In this document: piece by piece, positions 23,249 through 33,558 of the stretch | Layout of the letters: the number at the start of each line of letters is the position of its first letter | How positions within the stretch are numbered: position 1 is the stretch's first letter | Source: Channallabes apus | Lineage: Eukaryota > Chordata > Actinopteri > Siluriformes > Clariidae | Direction of reading: 5' to 3' | DNA: 64,000 nucleotides | Assembly: GCA_030522415.1 (NCBI GenBank) | Contig: CM060107.1 | Span: 24,060,571-24,124,570 of the forward strand | The notes under the pieces: generated by a model | Told to the model about the DNA's origin: nothing | Database searches by the model: none | The model's input: only the letters and a program-made list of their open reading frames with translations | Made by a program: the position numbers and the translations under genes

Positions 23249-24605
23249 CCTCGGTAAACATCCAAGCACTGAGGCACGCAAATCCCCTGACCACAATAAG
23301 GTGGCAATCCCTCAGGGGGGGAAGATGAAAAAGACAAATTAAATAAATAAAACAAAATAAAATATCCTTAATCCAGATTTTATCAATCAACGACATAATA
23401 TTGATCTTAGCTGGATGGTCTAATTCTCAAAACCGTTTAACCTAAAGAAAAACTTAACACACTATAACTAGAATATTTACAAAACTGAAAGGTTGTCTTA
23501 TGTATAATAAAAAAAACCTCATAACTCAAAAAGATCATATTATGTTTTTATATATATATATATATTTTTTTTTTATAGTAACTGAACAGCTCCCTTCTCT
23601 CCAATCCACTCCTAAACCACAGTCTCCTATTTCTCTGTGCGTGCTCTGGAGACTGTGAATGAATACACGCAGCGGAGGTTTTGTAAACTGTAGAGATACA
23701 ATAATTTTACTGCTGGAAAATCAGCATTTTATCTAATTTGAAATATAAACCTAATATTATCTGTTACTTAATATATTTTCTTTTGATGATGACCATAACA
23801 GCCTACTGCATTTCATTATTTATAATAACACAAAAACAATATTACAATATTTGATATTTTAATATAAACTCGGTATCATTATCCTCCTTGTGTATGTGTA
23901 AAAAACATTTGATTTGTTCTATTTTTTATTCTGATAGTGTGCTCAATTTGTTTCTAGTAATTTATATATTTAAATTCGGATGCCTTTTACTGTTACAAAT
24001 TTAACTCTTTGCTGTACAAGCCCTTGTGTTGTTGTTTGTGCTGCTGTTCTTTAATAATACCAATAATCAGATACAAACAGTCTGTCTAAACGAAAATTAA
24101 GCAATGCTTCTTAACTCATCATTATGTGGATATTTTTCATGTTCGTTGGATAAAGTATGTACTGTAATGATTTGGTCTACTCTGTACTGTATGTGCGTGA
24201 GAGAGAGGGGTGTCGCGGTCGTGAAACAAAGGCTCATTTCAGCTCATTCAGTTTCTCTGAATGGATAGGTGAGAACAGCTGATTCACGGTGAATAATTTG
24301 CATTTGAGTGTTGCCAAGTGAAAAGAAGACAAACATCAAGACGAACAACATATAAAACTGAGACAATATTTTAAAAAGAATCGCAATCAACCTGAACAGG
24401 TAAACTGGAATAAAATCAGTAGCAGCATTAACTAAAGTAATTAGTAATTATTAGCTGCTACTGATTTTATGGACTCATCACGGTTAAATACGTTGGTCAC
24501 ATGGGACTCATTACGGTTGTATATCGTGCTCTGAATAATAAAATTTTTTTGTTTGCTGTTTGTTTGCTGAGTAAAATTAAAATAGAACAATTTTTTAAAA
24601 CAGCA

Positions 24606-24679
24606 TTATCCAGGATTCGAACCGACGCTTTGTAAATTCCTGACCGAGCGCTCTAACCGCTACACCAACCAAGCACTAA
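24606..24679 (-). repeat. tRNA-like module, right arm of copy 2, inner
   Basis: On the minus strand the A box is TGGTGTAGCGG and the B box GGTTCGAATCC, with a changed lead-in (GTGTTGTCTCTTAG). It sits inverted relative to the module at 20797. Confidence 0.68.
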
Positions 24680-25181
24680 GAGACAACACACCTCCGTGGC
24701 GTTAATAAGCCACTCGACTTCTTTGAAAGCAAGCGTTAAATAAGTAACGAAGTAAGCCTGTTATACAATTATACTATTTGCACGTGTATTTTATCTGTTT
24801 TAAACTTGGTGTCATTTGATCTTATTGGTTTAGAAATGTTTGTAAAAAAACTATTGTTATCAAAAATGTAACAGATGTAACACCGGACTTCATTACCCAC
24901 AATGCATCTCCCGCACTGGACTACACTGCCGTAAACAGCTGTCGTAAATCAAAACTCCCGGTACTGCAGATGGCCACCACTTTTCATCAGTATAATGACA
25001 CACACACACACACACGCAGCAGCAGCAGCAGACCGAGCCGTCACTCCCCTAAATTTAAAGAATACAAACTGGTTGCGTGCGAGTTTGCTGTTTTTTCTAT
25101 AGTATGCTGAAGCAAAATCAAAATACAACAATTTTTTTTATTTTAATTTTGCTATAATTAAAATAAAAAAAATTAAAACAT

Positions 25182-25256
25182 CATCCCTCGGGATTCGAAA
25201 CAGCGCTTTATGTATCACTGACCGTGTGCTCTAACCGCTACACCAAGCAAGCACTT
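25182..25256 (-). repeat. tRNA-like module, right arm of copy 2, outer
   Basis: On the minus strand the A box is TGGTGTAGCGG and the B box is altered (GTTTCGAATCC). It has the common lead-in in decayed form. Unlike copy 1, both modules of this arm are type a; type b is absent from copy 2. Confidence 0.65.
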
Positions 25257-26192
25257 AGAGATGATGCACCCAAGTAACGTTAAATAAGGCAAGGTTAATA
25301 AAGCAAGCTCTGGATAAGTGACGAAGTAAGCTTGTTATAATAATAACTTGGTGTTATTTGATCTCATTGGTTTATAAATTTATATTTAAATAAATAGTAA
25401 ACTTGGCCGATTTCGTTATAATTTTGTTTGATGAGTGGGGCTTGAAAATTCTCTTGAAAAATATGGTCATTTATTTCAGTTAATAAATCTACTATAATTT
25501 TTTTTTACTCATTATTGTACAGTACACATTAATAGCTCTGGTTCAGATTTTTCATGTTTGTTGTGGAAATTACCATCACTGTTGTATTTACTGCGATGAA
25601 TGAAAATGTCACTTTGCGCCACCTGGCGGCCATTTTACGAATGACTTTGAAATGCAACTGATTTATTTTGGCCGCTGTTGCCTTTAAACGGCGGTATACG
25701 CGGCGAGATCGCCATTCCAATTTTGTAACCACTGTATATTGCTGTATTGACAATAAACCTCTCTTGAATCTTGAATCTTGAATCTCTACCAGTTAACCGA
25801 GGCTGGTGTATGTAGCTGTATCCAGGAGGACTAGCTTCATTTAGAGCTACATACTCGTCCTGTTTAACCCATGTTTCAGTTAAACAGAGTATATCAAACG
25901 GCTGATCTGTGATAATTTCATTAACAATAACTGCTTTTGATGCGAGAGATCTAGTATTTAACAATCCTAGCTTCAGATCAGAGGTGCCGGCTGCGCATTC
26001 AGTATGATCGGAGTTTGTGGTCTTTATGTTAATTAGATTATTGAAACAGACTTTCTGAGTCTTCCTACATTTTTGCTTAGATCGGGGAACAGACACAGTC
26101 TCAATATGGTGAACCCTGAGTGACGACTCTATGCAGCTAGCAGACGGTTGGTTTAGCCTGTCTGTCTGCTCCCTGGCCTGGGCTCTGGATTG

Positions 26193-27098
26193 TCACCGAT
26201 TAACTAGACCTCTACTGAGACTATGAGCTATACTACAGGAAATGAGAGCAGCACCTTCCCGAGTGGGATGGACACCGTCCCGCCCTAACAGGCCAGCTTT
26301 GCCCTCAAAGGTCTTCCAATTATCTATGAAGCCCACATTATTTTTGGAGCACCACCTGGACATCCAGCGGTTCAGTGACCATAACCTGCTGTAAATAATG
26401 TCGCCACGTCTCATTGGGATGGGACCAGAGCATATTACTTCATCGGACATCGCCTTCGCTAATTTAAACACCTCTGTAAAGTTACTCTTACTAACCTCTG
26501 ACTGACGAAGGCGTATATCGTTAGCTCCAGCATGTACCACTATCTTAGAGAACCTGTGCTGTCCTAGAGCCCTAAGATTACCTGCTATGTCCGGTGCTCT
26601 GGCTCCCGGGATACACCTAACCACTGCCGCTGGCGCCCCTAAAGGTCTAGCTAATATCACGTGCCTGAGTATAGAGTCTCCTATAACCAGAGATCTTTCA
26701 GGTTTCTCAGCGGGTGCAGCACTGAGGAGAGCAAACCTGTTGGACACGTGAAGCGCAGAGGAGGTGTGCTCCGGTGGGCTAGCCTTAGCGTTAGCTTTGG
26801 CTGAACGAGTATGCCGCCGAGTCGTCACCCACTCGCCCCGCTGTGAGGGCTCTAATGCCGGAGTCGGGGGCTGTTTATCTCCGCCTGCGGCACCCAGACT
26901 GTCCGCTACAGGAATAACGCTGCTCTCACACTGTCTAACCCTCTCTAAAGTCTGGATGCGCTCCTCTAATGCTGATATCTTCTCCGTCAGAGTGCTCACT
27001 ATCACACACCTATCACAAATAAAATTATCGCTAATGACGGAGGAAGAATGTCTAAACATCCTGCACTCTACACACTGAACAACCTGAACGGTAGACAT
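26193..27098 (-). CDS. LINE ORF1 with zinc-binding N-terminus and SGNH esterase domain
   Basis: An intact frame of 301 residues with an ATG start. Residues about 10-31 hold two CxxC pairs (CVEC, CDRC), followed by a leucine/glutamate coiled coil (about 33-55). From residue 130 the protein is an SGNH/GDSL hydrolase: block I is LVIGDSILRHV, the Gly/Asn block is HAGANDIR, and the C-terminal Asp-His pair is GRDGVHPTREG. Esterase-type ORF1 proteins are known in CR1/L2 LINEs, where they bind RNA and perhaps lipids; the exact role is uncertain. It lies about 95 bp ahead of ORF2. No damage seen. Confidence 0.82.
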   Translation of the reverse strand: MSTVQVVQCVECRMFRHSSSVISDNFICDRCVIVSTLTEKISALEERIQTLERVRQCESSVIPVADSLGAAGGDKQPPTPALEPSQRGEWVTTRRHTRSAKANAKASPPEHTSSALHVSNRFALLSAAPAEKPERSLVIGDSILRHVILARPLGAPAAVVRCIPGARAPDIAGNLRALGQHRFSKIVVHAGANDIRLRQSEVSKSNFTEVFKLAKAMSDEVICSGPIPMRRGDIIYSRLWSLNRWMSRWCSKNNVGFIDNWKTFEGKAGLLGRDGVHPTREGAALISCSIAHSLSRGLVNR

Positions 27099-27195
27099 TA
27101 TAACGTACCTCTGTGTCGGAGTTTTAGTTGTTTGGAGATGAATTCCGTTTGTTGTTCTTAGACGAGGAAACTCGTCGACGAGGAAATTTCAGGTT

Positions 27196-27361
27196 ATTTA
27201 GGTTTAAAACAAAGCCTGTTTTTGTTTATTGTTTTGGCCTGGTCTTCCCCTGAAGATAAATCCAGTGCAAAGAAAAATTGAAAATAAACATTGGAACATC
27301 TCTCTGGTGTAAGCTCATTTAGTTCCCTTTCTGTTGCAGCTAACCCCTAGAGGTCGTAACA
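27196..27361 (+). repeat. Gmr1-type 5' LTR, second piece
   Basis: It continues the LTR after the L2 LINE with GTTTAAAACAAAGCCTG, and runs to GAGGTCGTAACA, the same end as the 3' LTR. The position of the tRNA primer site follows directly (GAAATTGGGCCGTC); I cannot name the tRNA. At GGCCTGG (about 27236) this copy is uninterrupted where the 3' LTR holds a 584 bp insertion. Confidence 0.85.
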
Positions 27362-27516
27362 GAAATTGGGCCGTCTAAAGAAATCTTTCCTTATTTGGAT
27401 TTTTTTTTTGCCGTCGTTATAACTTTGTAAAATTGGTTTTGTGTACATTCATTTGCCTAGTGGTTTTCATTTTGAGGTGGAGGGAATTAGAAATGGCTTC
27501 AAAATTTTAATTAGAT

Positions 27517-28429
27517 ATGTTTGCAATTCAACCATCAGTGGATCAGTTAAATATTTGCCGAAAAGAGGATTTGTTGGTGATTACAGATTTATATTTCATC
27601 CAGGTTACTCGTGGTGCCAGGAAACAAGAAATCAAGGAAGTGGTTTACAGGCACTTAGTTGAGCGAGGAACTTTGCTGGAGGAAGGTGAGGCGGGTGTTG
27701 CAATTCAAATGTCAGCTTCCGTACTAGCATAGATCCCGCTAACATTCCTTCTCCGAGCGATCCCTTGCTGGCAATCAGGTTGAAGGAGCTGGAGATAGAA
27801 TTGAGCAAACAGCAGTATCAGAGCCAACTGTTGCATGTGCGCGCAGTTGAACTCGAAACCAGTGAGCGATCTGGCTCAAGGAGCTAGACTTGGAGCTAAT
27901 GGCTAAGCAACCTACTCAACCCTCAACTGCTGTTGCACCCAGCCTACCTGTATCACTGCCTGTTAATGCATCCACTCTGAGCCCTATTCCGGCACCACGA
28001 CGCACTTTACAAGTAAGTCAACCTGAATGTGATATTAGCAGATAAAATGCGTTAGTTCCGATGTTTCGTGAAATTGAAGTTGACACATATTTTCCTGTTT
28101 TCGAACGCATCGCGGCTACTTTGAAATGGCCACGGAATATTTGGCTGCTTTTGTTACAATGTAAACTAGTTGGGAAAGCACAGGAGGTTTGTTCTGCCTT
28201 AACACTTGAACAGAGCCTAAATTATGAAGAAATAAAAAATGCAGTGTTGCGTGCTCACGAACTGGTTCCCGAGGCGTACCGACAGAAATTCCGCCACCAT
28301 GTGAAAACCGCTAGTCAAACATTTGTTGAATTTGCAAGAGACAAAGCCAATTTGTTTGAAAAATGGTGCGCTGCCACTAAAGTTGTCACATTCGCACAAT
28401 TAAAAGAGTTAATACTATTGGAAGAATAG
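27517..28429 (+). pseudogene. Gmr1-type gag, frame-broken
   Basis: The first piece (27517-27732) starts MFAIQPSVDQL and has a SAP-like helix pair (CRKEDLLVITDLY, ARKQEIKEVVYRHL) seen at the start of many fish gypsy gags. After a frame change, the second piece (28061-28429) is the capsid-like retrotransposon gag domain with VDTYFPVFERIAATLKWPR, VGKAQEVCSALTLEQ and LVPEAYRQKFR. Stops around 27732 and 28429 separate them. The function in an intact element is particle assembly. Confidence 0.75.
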
Positions 28430-28560
28430 TCTTCCAGAGAAAATCGTGATCTGAATGAACAGAAAGTTTCTTCTCTTTCTGAAGCTGCCGTGTTTGCTGA
28501 TGAGTTTGTGCTTACTCATAAAGTAACTTTTCCGTTGCCCGCCAAGCGTAATCTTTTTGA

Positions 28561-31500
28561 ATGTGTTCGCAGTTCGCTAAGGATACCCCAGGAGTATCTA
28601 TGAACGATTTGAGTGCAGTAAAAGAGGAAAATCATGAGTGTTTTTACTGTCATGAGGTAGGACACCTCATCGCCATGTGTCTCACTTTGAAACATAAAAA
28701 TAGCAAGAAAGCAAAAGTTTCTAAAAGTGTTGGTTTGATTGAGCGGCCCCTTGTTTCTTCCATGACGGAGAATTCGAATACCACTACTGAACCTGTCTTT
28801 GAGCCCTTTATTTTTGATGGTGTTGTCTCACTTAATAACCCAGACTCTGAGACAAAAAGAATTTGCATCCTTCGTGATACTGGCGCCTCTCAGTCCATAA
28901 TTTTGGAGAATGTACTACCATTTTCAGAACAGTCAAGCTGTGGTTCTAGCGTCTTATTGCAAGGCATTGATCTTTCTGTGGTTAAAGTTCCATTACACAA
29001 TGTCTATTTGCGTTCTGGGATTATTTCAGGCAAAGGTAAGTTGGCGGTTCAGTCTGAGTTGCCTGTTAAGGGTGTTGCGCTCATACTGGGAAACGATCTG
29101 GCAGGTAAAAAGGTTTTTTGTTTACCTGAGGTTACAGATGTTCCTAATATACAGGGTGATTCTTTACAGGAACAATTTCCTAATGTATTTAGTGATTGTG
29201 TGGTGACTCGAGCTCAAGCTCAAAAATTTAAAGACACCGTAGATTTGTCTAAGACCTTCTTGTGTGCTGACAATTCTGTTGAGACTGCTGATAAAGGTGA
29301 ATTAGTTAAAGTAAAAATGTGTGAACTTCCTAGTGTTGGTTTACCGTTCGGGAAAGCCATGTTAATTGAGGCCCAAAGCGCCGATCAAACTCTGTGTTCC
29401 TGTGTTGCAGCTGCTGTCGAGCCAAGCGTTTTGACAGAGCATTCAGTCGCCTACTACTTTGATGATGGTGTCCTGGTGCGTAAGTGGTCGCCACATCATG
29501 TCGCCGATGACTGGGGGAACTGTGTTTCAGGTTGTCATTCCAAAACCTTTTCGAAAGCAAGTTTTGAGCATCGCACATGACCACGAACTTTCTGGTCACG
29601 TAGGTATCCGAAAAACTTATGATAGGTTGTTAAAACTCTGCTTTTGGCCTTCGATGAAACCTGACGTTTCCAAATTTTGTAAATCGTGTCATTCATGTCA
29701 ATTATCTGGCAAGCCCAATCAGGTTATCCCTCCGGCCCCATTGAGGCCAATACCAGTAATTGGTGAACCATTCGACCGAGTTTTGGTTGATTGCGTTGGA
29801 CCCTTACCCAAAACTAAATCTGGAAATTTGTATTTGTTAACTCTAATGTGTGCCTCGACTAGATATCCTGAAGCAATACCCCTATGCTCACTTAAAGCTC
29901 ATGCCATTGTAAAAACGATTATCAAATTCTGCACTACTTTTGGGGTGCCTAAATATATAGAGTCTGATCAAGGAACAAATTTCATGTCTAAAGGTTTTGC
30001 CAAAGTGATGAGAAAATTAAACATCAGACATCAAGTATCTAGTGCCTATCACCCTCAGTCCCAGGGTGCTCTCGAACGATTTCATCAGACTCTCAAATCT
30101 ATGCTCCGAACGTTTTGTGTTGAACAAAAAAAAGAATGGGATGAAGTGTTGTTGTTGTTTGCTATTTGCACTACAACTCAAGCTTCCCTCGGTTTCAGTC
30201 CGTCAGAGTTAATTTTTGGGCACACAGTACGTGGTCCCTTGAAGATCTTGCAATAGCAAATTCTCCCACCCCTCTAGTACTAAGAATGTTTTGGATCATA
30301 TTAGCTCGTTTCGTGATCGGCTGCATCAGTTGTGGAAACTGGCAAAATGCTCACTTGATGCTGCACAAGAACGGATGAAAACCTGATATGACCAAAAGGC
30401 GGTCCCACGCTCATCCCAAACTGGTGACAAAGTTCTGGTTTTACTTCCTGTGCCTGGGTCAGCACTTAAAGCTAGATTCACTGGACTCTATGAGATAAAA
30501 GAGAAGTTGAGTGACACTGACTATGTTGTTTCCACCCCTGATCGTAGGAGAAAGATGCGTGTCTGTCATGTTAATATGCTGAAAGCATATGTGACACATT
30601 CTGACTCTAAGGGTAAGACTCCCCTCCTTACGATTGCCCCGGTAAGTGTTCCACTCTCTGAGAATTCACCAGAAATTGATGGTTTGAAGATGAATAGTGC
30701 CACCTTTACGTCGGCTCGGTTGTGCAATTCAGAGACTTTATTGAACCTTTCAGAAAAGTTGTCTCACTTACCTCCATCAGCTCAAGCTAACATTGAGGAT
30801 ATGATTAGGAAATATCCTAATCTGTTTAGTGACTTCCCCACTACTACTCATGTGTTAAAACATGATATTGAGGTTGGTTCACATGCACCCATTAAACAAA
30901 GGGCTTATCGAGTAAACCCATTTAAGAAAGAGTTGATGAGAAAAGAAACCCAGTATCTGCTTGAACATAACCTAGCATTCCCTAGTTCTAGTCCATGGTG
31001 TTCCCCATGTCTTTTAGTTCCCAAACCAGATGGTACTTCCCGGTTCTGTACCGATTATAGGAAAGTAAATGCGCTGACCAAAGCTGACTCCTTTCCAATG
31101 CCCCGCATGGAAGACTGCATAGACCGAGTGGGTAATGCTAATTTTGTAACTAAACTTGATCTACTAAAAGGTTATTGGCAAGTGCCACTTACTGAGCGTG
31201 CATCTGAAATTTCTCCTTTTGCCACTCCTGATGTGTTCCTGCAGTATTGTGTGATGCCTTTTGGCCTTCGAAATGCAGGAGCTACATTTCAATGGTTAAT
31301 GTCTATCGTGCTATCTAAGGTTTCTAACCTAAATAATTCTTTTGATTGTGTATAGCTGTTTTGAGACAATGTCAATTGTTAAAAGCGCTATACAAATAAA
31401 ACTGAATTTAATTGAATAACTGTGAAGCTTATCTAGATGATGTTGTCTGCTATGCTGACACTTGGGATGACCATCTTAAATCTATAGATGAAGTTTTTGG

Positions 31501-32239
31501 AAGGCCTTCTGATGCAAACCTTACTATAAATCTTGCAAAATGTGAATTTGGTTGTGCTACAGTCACATATTTAGGTAAGGAGGTTGGCAGCAGTCAGGTT
31601 CGTCCCATAAATTCCAAGATCCAAGCTATCCTCGATTTTCCGGCCCCCATGAACAAGAGAGAGCTTCGGCGATTTCTTGGCATGACCGGTTATTATCGCT
31701 GTTTTTGTAAAAACTTTTCTGTGGTGGCCAATCATCTCACGGTGTTACTTTGTAAATCTGTTTCTTTTAAGTGGACACCTGTATGTCAGACTGATTTTGA
31801 CGCTTTGAAAACTCTGCTTTGTAGTGCTCCAGTGCTTGTAGTCCCTCATTTTGAAAAGCAATTTCTGTTAGAAGTGGATGCTAGTGGTACAGGTGCCGGT
31901 GCTGTGTTGTTGCAAACCGGAGACGATGGTTTGAACCATCCAATTAGTTTCTTTTCAAAAAAGTTCCTTAAGCATCAAATGAGTTATAGTACTATTGAAA
32001 AAGAAGCCCTTGCTTTAATCCTTGCCTTGCAACATTTCGAGGTGTATATTGGTTCGACTGTACAGCCTGTTACCGTTTTCACAGATCATTATCCTCTTAC
32101 CTTTCTCCAACAAATGTCAAATGCCAATCATCGTTTAATGCGATGGTCCCTGATTAGTCAGAGTTACAATTTGAAAATATGCGACAAAAAAGGTGTTGAA
32201 AATGTAATTGCTGATTCACTGTCACGTGTAAACCAGTAA
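28561..32239 (+). pseudogene. Gmr1-type pol: knuckle, protease, integrase, reverse transcriptase, RNase H
   Basis: Domains follow in order. A zinc knuckle CFYCHEVGHLIAMC is at about 28640. The protease DTGASQS is at about 28876. The integrase (29560-30600) has an H2C2 finger (HVGIRKTYDRLL ... CKSCHSC) and acidic motifs LVDCVGP, ESDQGTNF and GALERFHQ. The reverse transcriptase (about 30780-31480) has FCTDYRKVNALT, TKLDLLKGYWQVPL, VMPFGLRNAGATFQ and YLDDVVCYAD. RNase H has LEVDASGTGAGAVL and TIEKEALALI. Frames change near 29520 and between 30256 and 30450, and a 71 bp LINE tail sits at 31342-31412. Integrase before RT is the Gmr1 arrangement. Confidence 0.88.
31342..31412 (+). mobile_element. 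Tiny 5'-truncated LINE insertion in gypsy RT
   Basis: Only the last part of the L2-like 3' end is present: AGCTGTTTTGAGACAATGTC, then the GCGCTATACAAATAAAACTG tail. It interrupts the RT between residues reading SNLNN and CEAYLDD. Removing it restores the frame. A short AATAA duplication flanks it. Confidence 0.88.
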
Positions 32240-32270
32240 AACATTACATGTTTTATTTTATGGTTGGGGG

Positions 32271-33558
32271 TGTTATGATTCTGATGTGCTATTTGTCTGT
32301 CAGATTTCTCTCTCTGCTCCTGTGTTGGACTTGTCTGTTTTAGGTGGGTGTGGCCTGTTAATCAGCTGGAGCTCCGGATTGGTCCTACTCTACATCCTAT
32401 CCTGATATAAGGACCACCCCAAACACTCAGCCTGGGCCCATTTTTGAGCCTCGTTGATTTTGACCTGTCCTGTGCTTGTAGTTTCGAAATGCTCATTGAC
32501 TGTCGTATGTTTTGTCGTTTGTTTTTGAGTGTTGTGCCAGAGAGAAAGAGAGTTTGTGTGTAATAGTTTGTGTTGTCTTTGTTAAACTCTGTATTGACTG
32601 ACTCTCCTGTTTATCTAAACCTTTGCCTGTTTTGACTATGATATGGATTCCAATTTGGCTGCATGTAAGCTTTTAGTAAATAGCTTGTAAATAATTTAAC
32701 TCTTTTCATACGGGAAGTAGGGGGTTAGACGCCGTTTCTTTTTCTATATATTTTCACTCTGTTTATTGTTTAGGGAGACAGGTAAGCTAGTTTGTATTTT
32801 GTTTTATTTAAGTTTAAAACAAAGCCTGTTTTTGTTTATTGTTTTGGCCTGGGGTCCATTCTTCGTACGTCGCTTGACGCATCCGAGATGAATTGACACA
32901 TTTCGTCCAATCTTTCATTATAAAAATATTTATTTTTATCATGTATAAATATTTATTTGCATATTTATGACAAACCCTTGAAAAATAAATGTTACAAAAT
33001 AAACATTATACAAGAATTTGTATTAATGGTCTTGATGGCTGTCTCGTGCCTAGGGTTTATTATAATAGTAATATCATATTTTATAATAAACCTAGGAATT
33101 TATGTTCTAATATAATATTTGATAGCGATTATCCATGGCAGGAGGGCATATATGCAAGATACTTTTCTTTTCCCACGTGAGTCAGTCCACATCAGCGCTC
33201 TTTAACCAATCAGATGTGACCTCAACATTTCAACCAATCATAACCCGGCAGGAGCGCAGCCTTAATCCTGTTTACATGAAATAAACCTGCTACCGAGCAG
33301 GTTCAAGCTTACGGACATGTTGCTATGACAACAAGTGCGAGAAGCGCATCGAAGAACGAAACAATCCAAGATCAGGACAAATCCACAACAATCAAATCCA
33401 GCTAACTGAGTTAGCGACGTACGAAGAACGGACCCCTGGTCTTCCCCTGAAGATAAATCCAGTGCAAAAAAAAATTTAAAATAAACTATTGAACATCTCT
33501 CTGGTGTAAGCTCATTTAGTTCTCTTTCTGTTGCGGCTAACCCCTAGAGGTTGTAACA
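32271..33558 (+). repeat. Gmr1-type 3' LTR with nested insertion
   Basis: It starts TGTTATGATTCTG and ends GAGGTTGTAACA, so it has the usual TG..CA ends. It follows a purine tract 31 bp after the pol stop. Length is 1288 bp, or about 700 bp without the 584 bp element at 32852-33435. AAGATAAATCCAGTGC in the second half is shared with the 5' LTR. Confidence 0.88.
32852..33435. mobile_element. 584 bp inverted-repeat element (MITE) inside the 3' LTR
   Basis: The ends are GGGTCCATTCTTCGTACGTC and, inverted, GGGTCCGTTCTTCGTACGTC. CTG stands on both sides (32849-32851 and 33436-33438) and once in the intact 5' LTR at about 27236, which proves insertion with a 3 bp duplication. It contains no credible coding frame. 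A palindromic AT-rich centre lies near 33055-33125. The superfamily is not assigned; the 3 bp duplication leaves PIF/Harbinger relatives possible. Confidence 0.85.

Larger units (their letters stand above)
21260..24480. other. Core of copy 2, no gene recognised
   Basis: About 3.2 kb without a recognised protein or RNA gene. It holds a GATA run (about 22317-22336) followed by a GT run (22337-22360), CA-rich tracts near 22500-22556 and 23205-23238, and a TA run near 23550. Two direct repeats lie at 22402-22559 and 23099-23248. The stretch near 24020-24070 (TTGTGTTGTTGTTTGTGCTG) also occurs in copy 1 (12108-12130) and in copy 3 (about 48965 and 60200). The frame at 22863-23093 has no motif. Confidence 0.55.
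20302..25734 (-). mobile_element. TA-target DNA element with CAGTGG ends, copy 2
   Basis: The ends are CAGTGGTTACAAAATCGGAG and, inverted, CAGTGGTTACAAAATTGGAA. TA stands on both sides (20300-20301 and 25735-25736). The left end resembles the right end of copy 1 (TTTTACCACTGAGTGGCGC block) and the right end resembles the left end of copy 1 (CGCCACCTGGCGG and TTTATTTTGGCCGCTG blocks), so copy 2 lies in the opposite direction. Size is 5433 bp, with no recognised nested element. It carries tRNA-like modules in both arms but no frame resembling a transposase. Confidence 0.82.
17761..25783 (+). mobile_element. CR1/Rex1-like LINE, 5'-truncated, split by TA element copy 2
   Basis: It starts inside the endonuclease domain, so it is truncated at the 5' end as usual for target-primed insertions. 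The RT ORF runs to 19794 and the 3' UTR to about 20301. There it is cut by copy 2 of the TA element and resumes at 25735, ending in 7 bp tail repeats (CTTGAAT). A short direct repeat CTCTA flanks it (17756-17760 and 25784-25788). The interrupted host ORF on the other strand resumes in register, supporting these borders. The clade name is from residue pattern only. Confidence 0.8.
15289..26096 (-). pseudogene. L2-like LINE ORF2 (endonuclease and reverse transcriptase), split and frameshifted
   Basis: The piece 26096-25790 gives the start of the endonuclease (LGLLNTRSLASKAVIVNEII, CLTETW). After 8 kb of inserted LINE, the piece 17760-17061 continues it (GGGVADIH, LIAGDFNIH, SDHYLVS). The RT follows in pieces 16875-16582, 16354-16004 and 16062-15289, with [31 protein letters not shown] and the C-terminal LQLVQNAAARVLTRTRR pattern. 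At least three frameshifts separate these pieces, so it could not make a working protein even without the insertion. The enzyme nicks target DNA and copies the LINE RNA in place. Confidence 0.82.
14187..27195 (-). mobile_element. L2/CR1-group LINE, near full length, split by a second LINE
   Basis: On the minus strand it has a 5' region, ORF1 (27098-26193), ORF2 beginning at about 26096, and a long 3' UTR ending in GCCCTATACAAAAAAAATAA. ORF2 is cut at 25784/17760 by a plus-strand LINE. The 3' tail sequence (AGCTGTTTTGAGACAATGTC) is also found as a tiny insertion at 31342-31412, so this family has been mobile after the gypsy inserted. Residue patterns of the endonuclease, RT and the esterase-type ORF1 fit the L2/CR1 group. 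Confidence 0.82.
14057..33558 (+). mobile_element. Gmr1-type Ty3/gypsy retrotransposon, split by later insertions
   Basis: Gag and pol lie at 27517-32239. The integrase lies before the reverse transcriptase, the order characteristic of the Gmr1 group of gypsy elements in fish and other deuterostomes. The 3' LTR is 32271-33558. The 5' LTR is recognisable from 14057 but lacks its first part, and is cut by an L2 LINE (14187-27195). Sequence shared by both LTRs includes ACGGGAAGTAGGGGGTTAGA and TCTCTGGTGTAAGCTCATTT. A polypurine tract (GGTTGGGGG) precedes the 3' LTR. Several frameshifts and a small LINE insertion mean the element is dead. Confidence 0.88.
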
